Below, one piece after another: positions 7,621 through 16,693 of a stretch of DNA of 60,660 nucleotides. Where the stretch lies: positions 1 through 60,660 of IMG/VR virus record IMGVR_UViG_3300025310_000006; one strand, written 5' to 3'. Origin of the DNA: a virus. Both the position numbers and the translations under genes were made by a program. Below the pieces are notes generated by a model that saw only the letters and a list, made by a program, of their open reading frames with translations, was not told the DNA's origin and searched no databases. The stretch's first letter is position 1, and each line of letters opens with the position of its first letter.

Positions 7621-7970
7621 ATAGTTACTAATTTTGAAAATCATTCCACTTAACCAGTTTTATGGGTATCGGGGACTATAGACTCCTGACCTGAGCATAA
7701 CCAATAAAGACCAGTTCTATTGACTTTACTCAATCGCAGTTGCTTGCCGATAGGTAATGCCGATAGGCATTTGGTAATTTACCAGATTTATACCAATTCC
7801 ATGCCGTTCTATAAGTTACACCAACTTGATTAGCATATTCGGATAATTTCATAAAGTTATACCTTTACTACATTATACCATACTTTTATTATTACTATGT
7901 TATACTATAACCTACTACTAAAAATGAATTAGTATTCAATACTCCTAAATAGTATTTTTATCCACCTTAC
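7621..7970 (-). mobile_element. Internally deleted IS607-type element (miniature IS)
   Basis: Reading the minus strand, the element holds a promoter-like TATAAT region, the start of an IS607 TnpA (ATG at 7852), a junction, and then the tnpB 3' end with the right end found at 130-280. Most of tnpA and tnpB is missing. The junction carries two close copies of CCTATCGGCA, consistent with deletion between short repeats. The right boundary is the shared AATTAGTAACTAT end at 7621. The left boundary is uncertain within about 7870-7985. Such a relic could move only with a recombinase supplied elsewhere. Confidence 0.7.
7730..7852 (-). pseudogene. tnpA: IS607 TnpA N-terminal helix-turn-helix, fused to out-of-frame tnpB tail
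   Basis: The 40-residue frame begins MKLSEYANQVGVTYRTAWNW and continues YKSGKLPNAYR. This is the MerR-like DNA-binding start of IS607-family serine recombinases. After PNAYR it enters the tnpB 3' region out of frame and stops. The serine recombinase catalytic domain is absent. The small DNA-binding domain might still be made, but this is not shown. Confidence 0.75.
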
Positions 7971-7987
7971 AGGATTACAACATTTAT

Positions 7988-8191
7988 TTACAGTTGACTC
8001 TTGAGGTTATTCAAATACTCAACATGCCAGCGCATGTAGTCATCGGACTTGCTCACAGAATATGAAGTTGTAGTACGAGCATTCGCTATACGAACTCGCC
8101 CATTAGTCCTACCATAGCTTTTCACTATGTTACCCTCAATTCTCATAATCTCATCCATCAACTGATCAATACCACTACGAGCGGTAGGCAT
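7988..8191 (-). CDS. Small hypothetical protein, 67 aa
   Basis: The frame starts MPTARSGIDQLMDEIMRIEG at the ATG at 8191, which follows an AAAGGATATG ribosome site; an upstream in-frame start at 8224 lacks one. It is a helical, basic, Arg- and Asn-rich protein with no recognised family. It is the last gene before the IS607 relic. Confidence 0.6.
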   Translation of the reverse strand: MPTARSGIDQLMDEIMRIEGNIVKSYGRTNGRVRIANARTTTSYSVSKSDDYMRWHVEYLNNLKSQL

Positions 8192-8238
8192 ATCATATCC
8201 TTTCATATTTTCTTTATTATACAAACTTCAAATAATAA

Positions 8239-8562
8239 TCAAGGGGTATCAGTACCACGCAACATGTCAGTTGGTTGTGGGTTGAATATCTGATTCACTA
8301 GCTCAAAGCCATACTTACCCATAATATCGGTAACGGCTTGGGCGTGTTCTTTTGGAGTTACTACAACGGTTCTTGAGGACATTGGATCAGCGTCTATCCA
8401 GCGGACACCAATCTTGAGACATTCTTCTTTAGCAGCGGCGAGCTTATGATTGAACAAAGCGGTGTCGGTATCTCTACCCCAACTGAATTCCAATACACCA
8501 CGGGTAAAGTCTTCTCCATAGAGCTTTGCTTCAATTCGTTCTCTTATAGTGTCAATATTCAT
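8239..8562 (-). CDS. Hypothetical protein, 107 aa
   Basis: No family is recognised. The sequence suggests a small alpha/beta domain: NHKLAAAKEECLKIGVRWIDAD, then TVVVTPKEHAQAVTDIMGKYGFEL, a strand-helix pattern. The ATG at 8562 lies 11 bases inside the end of the upstream membrane-protein gene and follows AGAGAAGAG. Confidence 0.6.
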   Translation of the reverse strand: MNIDTIRERIEAKLYGEDFTRGVLEFSWGRDTDTALFNHKLAAAKEECLKIGVRWIDADPMSSRTVVVTPKEHAQAVTDIMGKYGFELVNQIFNPQPTDMLRGTDTP

Positions 8563-8896
8563 GGTTCTCTTCTCTTATTCTAATTGGATCCGATGTAACT
8601 ATATTTATGGTTCTTGAGGGATCATAGCCCGCGCCAAGGAATTGTATGGCGCAATGTATTATCCATGTGGTTGCCGAATAAAATGCTCCGTTGAGTGGAT
8701 TCCACCAAGGGAAAGGACCATACGCCAATCCAAGCCCCAAGCCTATCCAGAAGCCTATACACATTGGACATGTGATAAGCTTATAGAAGAAGTCGGTGTT
8801 CAACTCTAGCCAATCGCGCAGCCATTGAAATATAGAGCCTTTACCAAGTATGTTGGCTATTCCAAAGGCTGCTACGATTGCTATGAGAGTTTCCAT
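8552..8896 (-). CDS. Membrane protein with CPMC motif (DUF1360-like)
   Basis: The 114-residue protein starts with a hydrophobic segment (METLIAIVAAFGIANIL). A second segment contains CPMCIGFWIGLGLGLAYG, and a third hydrophobic region follows. The CxxC followed by FWIG resembles DUF1360 membrane proteins, which are known from phages and spores. The start ATG overlaps the stop of the fibre gene (TAATG). Function is unknown; a membrane or lysis-related role is possible but not shown. Confidence 0.6.
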   Translation of the reverse strand: METLIAIVAAFGIANILGKGSIFQWLRDWLELNTDFFYKLITCPMCIGFWIGLGLGLAYGPFPWWNPLNGAFYSATTWIIHCAIQFLGAGYDPSRTINIVTSDPIRIREENHEY

Positions 8897-10752
8897 TATC
8901 CGACTCTTCTCCAACTGTTCGCTACTGAATAAAATTGCAGTAAAATTGGTATCGGATGATTACCAGCGGTTGTCACCATGAGCGGAACCACGTAAAATGG
9001 ATTACCTAATATAGAATACCCATTACCATCGACTACATATCCACTTGTGAGAGATGTGGCTTCAACATATACAAATAACATTTGCCCATTATAAGGTGCC
9101 GATGGTAAATAAATGGTTAAATTATTTACAGAGACGCCACACACTAATGTAACAGTTGATATGTCATTAGGAATGTTGTAAGTCGAGGTAACTGCTGATA
9201 CCGATCCATATACAGTGTTTCTGATGCTGAATCTGTCACAAGACAAAGCTCCCAATGCTCTTACATAACCGGTGTCAAACTCACCATATATAAGGGCTTG
9301 ATCACTGGTACCATCATCATTGGCTATATACAGCTTATTAGATCCAGTCTCGCTATAACCGGCTTTGAATCCTATAGCCACATTGTTTGATCCGACATTA
9401 TTGTAAAGAGCCTGTGAACCGACAGCAGTATTATTATCACCATCTAAGCTTACAAACAGAGAGGCATATCCAACCGCTACATTGTTATCTCCACTGACAC
9501 ACTGATTCATTGCTGAATATCCTGCGCCAGTGTTGAAGTTTCCTATCTTATTGTTTCTTACCGAGTTTCCACCAACTCCAGTGTTGAAGTTTCCGGTAGT
9601 ATTTTCATACATGCATGTTATTCCAACCGCTGTATTACCATTACCATCTATATTGTTGTATAGTGAATAAGCTCCGATACCAGTATTTTCAACACCATTA
9701 TCGTTATTGTAAAGTCCGTAGTAACCAACAGAGACATTTAAACTACCACCGATATTGAAACGCATTGCATTTCTACCGACAGCGACATTATTATATCCAG
9801 TGGTGTTGCTATATAAAGCTGCTCTACCAACCGCAACATTTTCATATCCAGATACATTTTCATTGAGGGCGTTTACACCGACTGCCGTATTACTGGAACC
9901 GTCAATGTTATTGGTGAGTGCGTTTACTCCAATAGCAATATTATCGTCACCGGATATGTTTTGTGTGAGAGCGTTTAATCCGACAGCGACATTGTTATTT
10001 CCTATAGTATTATATTTCAACGCAAAATTTCCGAGGGAAATGTTATTATTTCCAATCTCGTTGCTATAAAGCGAGTCATATCCAATAGCAACATTTGAAT
10101 GACCTGTTGTAGTGGAAGCCAAAGTGTTTACACCGACTGCTGTATTTCTGTAGCCAGTTGTAACAGAAGTCAAAGAATTCTTACCGAACGCTTCGTTGTT
10201 TTGAGTGCTGTAGCTATCTCCCTTTGGACTTGTCAATTCACCAGTTACTATTTCGCTTCCATAAACTTGGACGGTGTGCCCATCATCATCCTTACTTTCA
10301 ACAGTATTACCAAACAAAACATGTCCACCCTTTCTCCAAGAAACATGGGTTACTTGTGAAGCATTATCAAACAATCTCATCTGGTTTAGACCGTTATCAA
10401 CACCTGAAATAGAATATACATCCATCTGCCAGTCAGCCAATTCAGGATTGGAGTTAGCCATGTTACCACTCAAAGCGGAAATCTCATCAACATCGAATCT
10501 GAATACGAGGTTGTTTCCATCTATGATAGTATCTGTTAGAACATGCTGTCCTATTATAAGGCATTGTCCTGATATCTGAACATCGGCAGCATACACATCG
10601 TTTATTTGAAAGTCTGCTAAACAACCAGTATCGTCAATTATGTAAACTCGGTTGTTCTTGAGGCTGTACATGGCGAGATGATCAGCAGTTGCAACCGGAT
10701 AGCTTGTTTCTCTTCTACGAATCTCATGTGCAAATTCTTTGAATCCTGCCAT
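8896..10752 (-). CDS. Tail fibre with YadA-head-like (Hep/Hag) repeats
   Basis: The 618-residue protein has a beta-rich N-terminal part (1-180). About a dozen degenerate repeats of roughly 22-24 residues follow (around 185-470), with core NNVAVGxxAL, NTAVGVNAL or NVAIG. These match the left-handed beta-roll repeats of YadA/Hia-type trimeric adhesin heads. The C-terminal 140 residues (KLYIANDDGT onward) form a separate beta domain. In phages such repeats form trimeric fibre shafts or knobs that bind host surfaces. The ATG at 10752 follows TTTAGGAG. Repeat copies differ by drift, so the array is old. Confidence 0.8.
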   Translation of the reverse strand: MAGFKEFAHEIRRRETSYPVATADHLAMYSLKNNRVYIIDDTGCLADFQINDVYAADVQISGQCLIIGQHVLTDTIIDGNNLVFRFDVDEISALSGNMANSNPELADWQMDVYSISGVDNGLNQMRLFDNASQVTHVSWRKGGHVLFGNTVESKDDDGHTVQVYGSEIVTGELTSPKGDSYSTQNNEAFGKNSLTSVTTGYRNTAVGVNTLASTTTGHSNVAIGYDSLYSNEIGNNNISLGNFALKYNTIGNNNVAVGLNALTQNISGDDNIAIGVNALTNNIDGSSNTAVGVNALNENVSGYENVAVGRAALYSNTTGYNNVAVGRNAMRFNIGGSLNVSVGYYGLYNNDNGVENTGIGAYSLYNNIDGNGNTAVGITCMYENTTGNFNTGVGGNSVRNNKIGNFNTGAGYSAMNQCVSGDNNVAVGYASLFVSLDGDNNTAVGSQALYNNVGSNNVAIGFKAGYSETGSNKLYIANDDGTSDQALIYGEFDTGYVRALGALSCDRFSIRNTVYGSVSAVTSTYNIPNDISTVTLVCGVSVNNLTIYLPSAPYNGQMLFVYVEATSLTSGYVVDGNGYSILGNPFYVVPLMVTTAGNHPIPILLQFYSVANSWRRVG

Positions 10753-10792
10753 AGTATACTCCTAAAGTTATATTATATCGTCTGTAATCAAA

Positions 10793-11194
10793 TTATTGGT
10801 TGTTTATCAAATAATCAGAAACATCTGGAACCTCCCAGCCTTCGGGGCGCATAGGGACATTTACAGTCAAAAATATATCCGTAAACGAAACCGGGGGTGC
10901 ACCATGCATATCATATGCTAATGATACTGTGTTACCTGAAAGTATGGCTGGCTTCTTTATCATAAGATACTCAAACATTATCTTCGACTTCCATATCTCA
11001 ACCGACAATATAAGAGGTATGGATTCCTCAAGTCCAGTTATTCCAAGGTTCCTATCAACACTACGCTGCGCCTGTACCTTCCAATCAAGTAGCTGAGTGA
11101 AGGCTGGGGGGTCAAAATACCTATTAACGTAAACCCAAGCGGCGGCGAGGGCTTCATCAACTCTCTGCTGTTTATAATCTATTTCTCTTGACAT
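10793..11194 (-). CDS. Hypothetical protein between two fibre genes, 133 aa
   Basis: The protein has a helical N-terminal half (KQQRVDEALAAAWVYVNRYF) and a beta-rich second half (FTDIFLTVNVPM). No family is recognised. Its position between the 1320-residue fibre and the repeat fibre suggests an adaptor, connector or chaperone for fibre assembly; that is inference from context only. It starts 11 bases downstream of the large fibre stop. Confidence 0.6.
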   Translation of the reverse strand: MSREIDYKQQRVDEALAAAWVYVNRYFDPPAFTQLLDWKVQAQRSVDRNLGITGLEESIPLILSVEIWKSKIMFEYLMIKKPAILSGNTVSLAYDMHGAPPVSFTDIFLTVNVPMRPEGWEVPDVSDYLINNQ

Positions 11195-11204
11195 ATGTTG
11201 TTCC

Positions 11205-14200
11205 TTACCATGGTCTTCTGAAGACGAAGTTTTGTGTGTTGCCTATATCTTTGTTTCTAACGATGTTTAGACGCTCCCCACCGTTTGCGTTTACATCCTG
11301 GATAATGTGGTTAGGTCTAAATACATATCTTCCGTAAACCTTGACATTCAAATCATTTGTAAGATTAGGTATGTCTGTATTATTTAGATATGTTCCAGAT
11401 ATCTCCACAACGTTGATATATGTAATGGAGCTATCAACCTTTATATCCATGTTTTTCTGTATGTAGAGATTGTTGAGCTTCAGAGCGTCAAGGTATCCAG
11501 AACCTTGCCACCATGCGCTACCATAATCCCATATTCCTCCATTAAACTCAAGAGTGTCTATGGTTGGCGCTCTGTCGTATGTGTATGGATTAGTTATAGT
11601 GCAGTAACCAGTAACATCAGCATCCTTGACATACTTGACTTCCATGAATGCGCCCGGAGCGGAAACATAGGTGTAGTTGAAGTAGGAAGAGTATGTTCCT
11701 ATACCTACCCAATAGGTTCTTGTTTCAGGAAATATAAACTTTGATGTGGATTCTGTGTAGCTACCGTTATAGTAATCATCGTAATCCGATATCAAATGCT
11801 GGAAATTCTTATCGTCATATATTTGGATATATGAATCAACAGAACCAGATATAATAGCAGTTACAATAGCATCACCAGCAACAGCATCAACTTGATAGTA
11901 ACGAAATCCGTCTCCCTGTGGAGTATTTGCGCCAAGAGGGAATGATTCTACATATTCTCCAGTTATTACTTTTGGTATTGCCTTTGTCCAGATTCCTGTT
12001 GGCGAAACCTTACTTGCGTAAGGATATGCCTTCTCATGGAGAGGAACGCCAAACCCTATATGGTTATATGTTACGGGACTGCTTCCGTTGTTATATGCTG
12101 AGTTTTCACCATGTCTTAGTTTATACTCAACATTTCCACCGTATGCGAATGTTTGGAGGTTATTAGACGGAACCGTGTCAAAGAGTGTAAAACCATTCTG
12201 AATATCAGCACCGGAATTATATGAATATATTCTTGAATCCCCAGAAGCGTGAAGGTTCCACTTGTTGTTTCTTGCTCCGCTGTAGAAAGCGTCGAAACTT
12301 CCAGTCTGAATCGTGGAGTTATTCAATGTAAGATTATGTTGTGTGTTTGATTTGTTTTCTCCGATTACACTGAAGTTATAATCACCACAACCAAATGTAG
12401 AGTTTTCCAAAATAACATTTAGAGCACCGGATGTTGGTGATACTGATAAATAGTTTGGATTGATGTTCATACCATGACATGAAAAGCTACCAAGGAACGT
12501 GACTGTGAGATTATCTCTGTTGTTTCTTATGTAAACTGGACCATCGTTCATCTGTCCGTCAGGTATGGTGTATGCTGATGAACCCGTTATGGAGTTTATC
12601 ATCGTGTTGTTATAGGCATCCCTACCATATAAGAACAATCCACCCCTAAGCCCAAATCGCACCGTCTCTGCGGCTGGAAGTCCACCACTACGACCGAACC
12701 ATGAGCAGGTTCCAGATCCGTATATCCATGAGTTTCCAGTTATACTATTGGTTATAACCGGACTATCCGCCATGAATCCCATTGGATGAGTAGTTCTTAG
12801 ACTCTTGCCATTCATCTCCATCGAATTGAAATACAACTGAGAGTTACCACTACCGGAGCCAGTATGAGCAACTGTTAAGTTTCTGTTGAGGAATATAGGA
12901 GAGTTTACAGAAGAGAGAGCGAACTTTCCGTTTCCGTTTATTCCCATGGTATTACAGTCGAGGAAGATTGAATCCGCGCTTATTTGCTGCGTCAGTGTGC
13001 TTCCTGAGTTCGGAAACATATAGAAAGTAGATCCACCTGTTACTGTAAACGATGAAAATAGAATGCTGTCGTCGCCGGGATATCCGAATGTAAGAGAGGG
13101 AGTCTTCACACCATCAGTTGAAATAAATCTTATATTACCATACTTGAAACTTCCGGAAATATCTGGTATTGGAGATGAAGCAATTCTGAAGTCACAATTT
13201 ATAACATCTATATCATTTGGAATAATATTGTTAGAGAAGTAAGAGAATCTTCTATTTCCAAAGTCCGACGATAATATCCACTTATGTAATGGATATCCCG
13301 ATATAGGAGGCGGTGGTAATGAAATATAGGCATTTAGTCCATTGAAATCACAATTATTTGTTATTTCTATAGTGTCAACGCCTTCGTCCGGATATATTAT
13401 TCCATCAATCCAGAAGTGACCACCATTTGCACCACCAGTTCTTATTATCTTATTTGGAACTGGTGGATCACTTCTGAGACGAATACGGTATTTGTTAGGA
13501 ATATTATAATTTACACATAACATGGACTGTAAGAAACCAGAATCAGCATTTATTGTTAATTTTCCGGAAATATTTACATTTCCCATTTGAGCCATTCTAG
13601 CAACTGTTCTAACTCCGGTATTATATCCAGATATGTCAATTGGAGCGAACATTATGATACTGTCTCTAAAATTTGAACCACCAGATATATTAAGTGCGGA
13701 AAAATCAAATGACGCGTCGTTATAAATATGTATGTAGCCTGTATCAGGACTATCACCGCCGGATATTACGGCGTAGATATATCTATCGGCGTTATTACTG
13801 CCAAAATTGGGGCTGAAATTATACTTTCCACCGTAGACATATATGTTCTTAGCGTTCCAATGTTCTTTGAAATTGAACTGAGAATTAGAAGCCGTAAATG
13901 TGTGATTTACAGTTCCCCTACTTCCATCTTTATTGACATGGAAATCTTTTCCACTCCACTGAGTCGGAGCAAAGTTCCATGTAAGAGTTGCACCAGTTCC
14001 AACATCGACATAGAATGGATCTTCGAAGAACAATCTAGATGCAGAAGATACTGATATATCTCTTCCAACACGCAACCTTCCCCCAGGCTGAGGGAATACC
14101 AATGTTCCCATATTGGAAAGTAATGTTTCTTCACCAAATACGACAGCATTTGCTGTTATAGACTGAGTTCCGAATGACACATTAGAAGCAAAGTTGTATC

Positions 14201-15167
14201 CGCTTATACTATCAACATGAGTTGGTTGTGTGAATGTAGCTGGGCGAATACCTTGATCAAAGAGTCCTATAGAAGCATTTGCATGCCTCTTGACTGTATT
14301 ATCAGTCAATGGAATGTTGTAAATAGTCAACTCATCAACTCTACCATTGAAATAGCTACCATTTGAAATGAATCCAAGTGGGACTCTTGTTGTACCGGCT
14401 ACTGCTCCAACTCCACCGCTTGCGGGGGTTGCTAAAAGATTAGTAACGGACGCTGGAATATCTGAGAGATTGGTTTGCTGCTTTGCAACATCTCCATTTA
14501 CAAAGAGCTTGTGAACTGCGCCTTGTCCATCATAGACGGTGGAAACATAATATGTTGAACCAGTTATAATATCTTCATCGGTGTGTATGTAAGAATACTT
14601 GGAAGTGTTTCCGTCCCAAATTCCGCTGCATAGCTTTCCACCACTTATATACATTGAAAAACCAGAGAAGAAGTCACCCTGCTCGTAAAGGTAATTCTTT
14701 CCAGAGTAGTTCAAGCTATCAGCGTTGAACATCATCTCTATAGTTTTTGCTCTAAACTCACCATAATTTATCAGATTGTTATTTGGTACGAGTATTCTTC
14801 CAGTTGTTCCATTCAACTTGACACTTGTTCCGTTATTGAAACCACCTGAGATAAGTGCGGGTTGACTATAGGTTATTCCACTGGTACTGTAGTTTCCATT
14901 AGCATCGGGACCAGCCGAACCGAAGTTTGTGCAGATTGTTCCACCTGTTTCATTGAATCTATACCACAAGACAGGAGCATCGAGACTGATAACATCTTCG
15001 AATATACCGGAAGGAGAGAATGTATCCGATGGTGTGAATACAAGACTGTCATCCGGTAACAAAGATGAACCAGTTGCCGCTTCAGTACCACTCTGAGAAG
15101 TAGTATAGTTACTTCTCTCATTGGCGTTCTGATTGTTATTTAAGTTTCTCCAATAAATGATTGGCAT
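11205..15167 (-). CDS. Giant tail fibre/adhesin with LamG-like domain and beta-helix
   Basis: The 1320-residue protein has a short N-terminus, then a concanavalin/LamG-like jelly-roll (about residues 60-300). That domain contains VLWYRFNETGG, SVKLNGTTGRI, FSMYISGGKLCSGIWDG, HKLFVNGD and GRVDELTIYN. A long Gly/Asn/Ser-rich region follows (330-1000), with the irregular short-strand pattern of a parallel beta-helix. Near residue 1090 is a PPC-like beta domain (YYQVDAVAGDAIVTAIISG, SYIQIYDD). The features fit a carbohydrate-binding receptor-recognition fibre. The second half ends NFVFRRPW. No chaperone self-cleavage motif is seen. Confidence 0.75.
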   Translation of the reverse strand: MPIIYWRNLNNNQNANERSNYTTSQSGTEAATGSSLLPDDSLVFTPSDTFSPSGIFEDVISLDAPVLWYRFNETGGTICTNFGSAGPDANGNYSTSGITYSQPALISGGFNNGTSVKLNGTTGRILVPNNNLINYGEFRAKTIEMMFNADSLNYSGKNYLYEQGDFFSGFSMYISGGKLCSGIWDGNTSKYSYIHTDEDIITGSTYYVSTVYDGQGAVHKLFVNGDVAKQQTNLSDIPASVTNLLATPASGGVGAVAGTTRVPLGFISNGSYFNGRVDELTIYNIPLTDNTVKRHANASIGLFDQGIRPATFTQPTHVDSISGYNFASNVSFGTQSITANAVVFGEETLLSNMGTLVFPQPGGRLRVGRDISVSSASRLFFEDPFYVDVGTGATLTWNFAPTQWSGKDFHVNKDGSRGTVNHTFTASNSQFNFKEHWNAKNIYVYGGKYNFSPNFGSNNADRYIYAVISGGDSPDTGYIHIYNDASFDFSALNISGGSNFRDSIIMFAPIDISGYNTGVRTVARMAQMGNVNISGKLTINADSGFLQSMLCVNYNIPNKYRIRLRSDPPVPNKIIRTGGANGGHFWIDGIIYPDEGVDTIEITNNCDFNGLNAYISLPPPPISGYPLHKWILSSDFGNRRFSYFSNNIIPNDIDVINCDFRIASSPIPDISGSFKYGNIRFISTDGVKTPSLTFGYPGDDSILFSSFTVTGGSTFYMFPNSGSTLTQQISADSIFLDCNTMGINGNGKFALSSVNSPIFLNRNLTVAHTGSGSGNSQLYFNSMEMNGKSLRTTHPMGFMADSPVITNSITGNSWIYGSGTCSWFGRSGGLPAAETVRFGLRGGLFLYGRDAYNNTMINSITGSSAYTIPDGQMNDGPVYIRNNRDNLTVTFLGSFSCHGMNINPNYLSVSPTSGALNVILENSTFGCGDYNFSVIGENKSNTQHNLTLNNSTIQTGSFDAFYSGARNNKWNLHASGDSRIYSYNSGADIQNGFTLFDTVPSNNLQTFAYGGNVEYKLRHGENSAYNNGSSPVTYNHIGFGVPLHEKAYPYASKVSPTGIWTKAIPKVITGEYVESFPLGANTPQGDGFRYYQVDAVAGDAIVTAIISGSVDSYIQIYDDKNFQHLISDYDDYYNGSYTESTSKFIFPETRTYWVGIGTYSSYFNYTYVSAPGAFMEVKYVKDADVTGYCTITNPYTYDRAPTIDTLEFNGGIWDYGSAWWQGSGYLDALKLNNLYIQKNMDIKVDSSITYINVVEISGTYLNNTDIPNLTNDLNVKVYGRYVFRPNHIIQDVNANGGERLNIVRNKDIGNTQNFVFRRPW

Positions 15168-15181
15168 TTATCTTTTCCTAG

Positions 15182-16249
15182 TTACCATGTCAGTTTGAGT
15201 GATATTATTGAAGCGTCTCCGAGGAGAGAACCACCCACTCTTCTTATACTTATTATCACCAAATCACCCTGCTTTATATCGTGATGGGTTGGACTTAGTA
15301 AAGTTACAACTTCATCATCGACAACATTTGCAGAAGTAAATGTATGTGTAAACGATATTGTATTGTGTCCAGAAGAGGTTGTCCAGTTATCAGTATCAGA
15401 CAAGTCTTCAACTGTTAGCTGGAAATCAGCGGTTCCAGTCAATGGGGCTGTCATCTTCATCTTGACATAGACGGTGCTTCCGAAGTTGAAGTTTTCAGAC
15501 ATCGGGAAGTTGAAGTATGCTACTTCAGAGCTTGATGCGAAGTCAACCGAGTCGAATATCATTCCACTAGCAGTTATCTTGCTGGACAAATCTGCACCCG
15601 AAATGGCTGGAAGAAGAGCCGATGCTATAGGAATAAGTTTTTCCGTAACATCCGGTCCAGCGCCTATATCAGCCGATATAGAAACTGTGAACGTATTCAT
15701 AGGCGATTCAACGACAGTTATCAAACCGACACCTGTTACATTTATAGAATCTATTTTAGAATCAAGTCCACCCGAAATAGCAGCTACTTCAGCCCAGGTT
15801 ATATCACCGATACCGCTGCCGCTTCCAGAGGTTTCCATGAGATAGTTTACATCAGATACTAAGTCGGAAAGAACTACTCCTGAATACTTTATCTTCTGAG
15901 CCTGTGACGAAGCATTAGGATCGACAATGATTATCTCACCCTCATGCGAGTCAACGATATTGACCGGCTTTGGTGTATCTAGAAGCTCTGCAAAGGTATC
16001 AACGGCGCCGGAGATGCTATTGACAGCAGTTAAAAGATAGTTGACATCGCCAACAAGCTGCGAGCCACCGGAAGTCTGTGATATGTCTATATAGGGGGCT
16101 GGATTGGTGAATACAACATCTCCACCCACAACCATCAATCCATCGCCTTCACCGCCTATCGCGGTTGGGAACGAATACTGTGAGCCGCTGACAGCAGCAC
16201 CAACGGTAAGAATACCATAGACATCAAGATTTCCGTTGTGTTTAGACAT
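15182..16249 (-). CDS. Tail fibre/structural protein, 355 aa
   Basis: The protein is Gly/Ser-rich. Its N-terminal region (MSKHNGNLDVYGILTVGAAVSG) resembles phage fibre starts. The middle is a low-complexity helix-poor region, and the C-terminal beta domain of about 130 residues (VDFASSSEVAYFNFPM to IISLKLTW) looks like a jelly-roll. It lies directly upstream of the giant fibre, 14 bases apart, and overlaps the upstream gene by 8 bases. It is probably a fibre segment or trimeric attachment protein. Confidence 0.65.
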   Translation of the reverse strand: MSKHNGNLDVYGILTVGAAVSGSQYSFPTAIGGEGDGLMVVGGDVVFTNPAPYIDISQTSGGSQLVGDVNYLLTAVNSISGAVDTFAELLDTPKPVNIVDSHEGEIIIVDPNASSQAQKIKYSGVVLSDLVSDVNYLMETSGSGSGIGDITWAEVAAISGGLDSKIDSINVTGVGLITVVESPMNTFTVSISADIGAGPDVTEKLIPIASALLPAISGADLSSKITASGMIFDSVDFASSSEVAYFNFPMSENFNFGSTVYVKMKMTAPLTGTADFQLTVEDLSDTDNWTTSSGHNTISFTHTFTSANVVDDEVVTLLSPTHHDIKQGDLVIISIRRVGGSLLGDASIISLKLTW

Positions 16250-16613
16250 TTCTGTTTTCCTTATTATACATTATTATAATATCACTTGTTATCTTCCTAA
16301 CAAGTTCTTCCCTTGCAGTCATGTCCGTGCCGAAGAATCCGGCATCAACATCGGTATTTGGATTATTAGGTTTAGAAGGATCCTCACCATATTTATCAAT
16401 AAGTAGGCGTCTGAAAGCCTTCATCGCATACTGCCCTTCTGGAGAAGCTACGAAATCGTTGATATTCTTATTTTCATGGTATCCGAAGTGTCTTGCAAGT
16501 TTCTGTAGGACTTCAGCTTGCACATGCATGTAGTTCTTCATAACGAAAAGCTCATATAGCTTCGCCACTGAGCGCATTTTCTTCCGTAGTGTCTCTTGCA
16601 ATGGTACAGGCAT
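16242..16613 (-). CDS. Hypothetical protein, 123 aa
   Basis: A mostly helical protein (MPVPLQETLRKKMRSVAKLYELFVMKNY) with an internal segment GEDPSKPNNPNTDVDAGFFG. No family is recognised. It is the first gene after the GMP reductase terminator and has its own late promoter (16630-16637), so it heads a late fibre operon. Confidence 0.65.
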   Translation of the reverse strand: MPVPLQETLRKKMRSVAKLYELFVMKNYMHVQAEVLQKLARHFGYHENKNINDFVASPEGQYAMKAFRRLLIDKYGEDPSKPNNPNTDVDAGFFGTDMTAREELVRKITSDIIIMYNKENRNV

Positions 16614-16629
16614 ATCAAATCCTCTACCA

Positions 16630-16637
16630 TATTTATA
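16630..16637 (-). promoter_or_regulatory. T4-type late promoter core TATAAATA
   Basis: A perfect TATAAATA on the minus strand, 17 bases upstream of the ATG at 16613 and just after the guaC terminator. It would start the fibre operon. In T4 this single box is read by the gp55/gp33 sigma-like proteins with the sliding clamp. Confidence 0.65.
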
Positions 16638-16638
16638 T

Positions 16639-16669
16639 AAAATAACAAATCCCAGGTTTTTAGCCTGGG
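16639..16669 (-). terminator. Rho-independent terminator after guaC
   Basis: On the minus strand CCCAGG, loop CTAAAAA, CCTGGG is followed by ATTTGTTATTTT. It lies 25 bases after the GMP reductase stop and separates that gene from the late fibre operon. Confidence 0.65.
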
Positions 16670-16693
16670 GTGGTTTTCAACTATTTATTCGTA

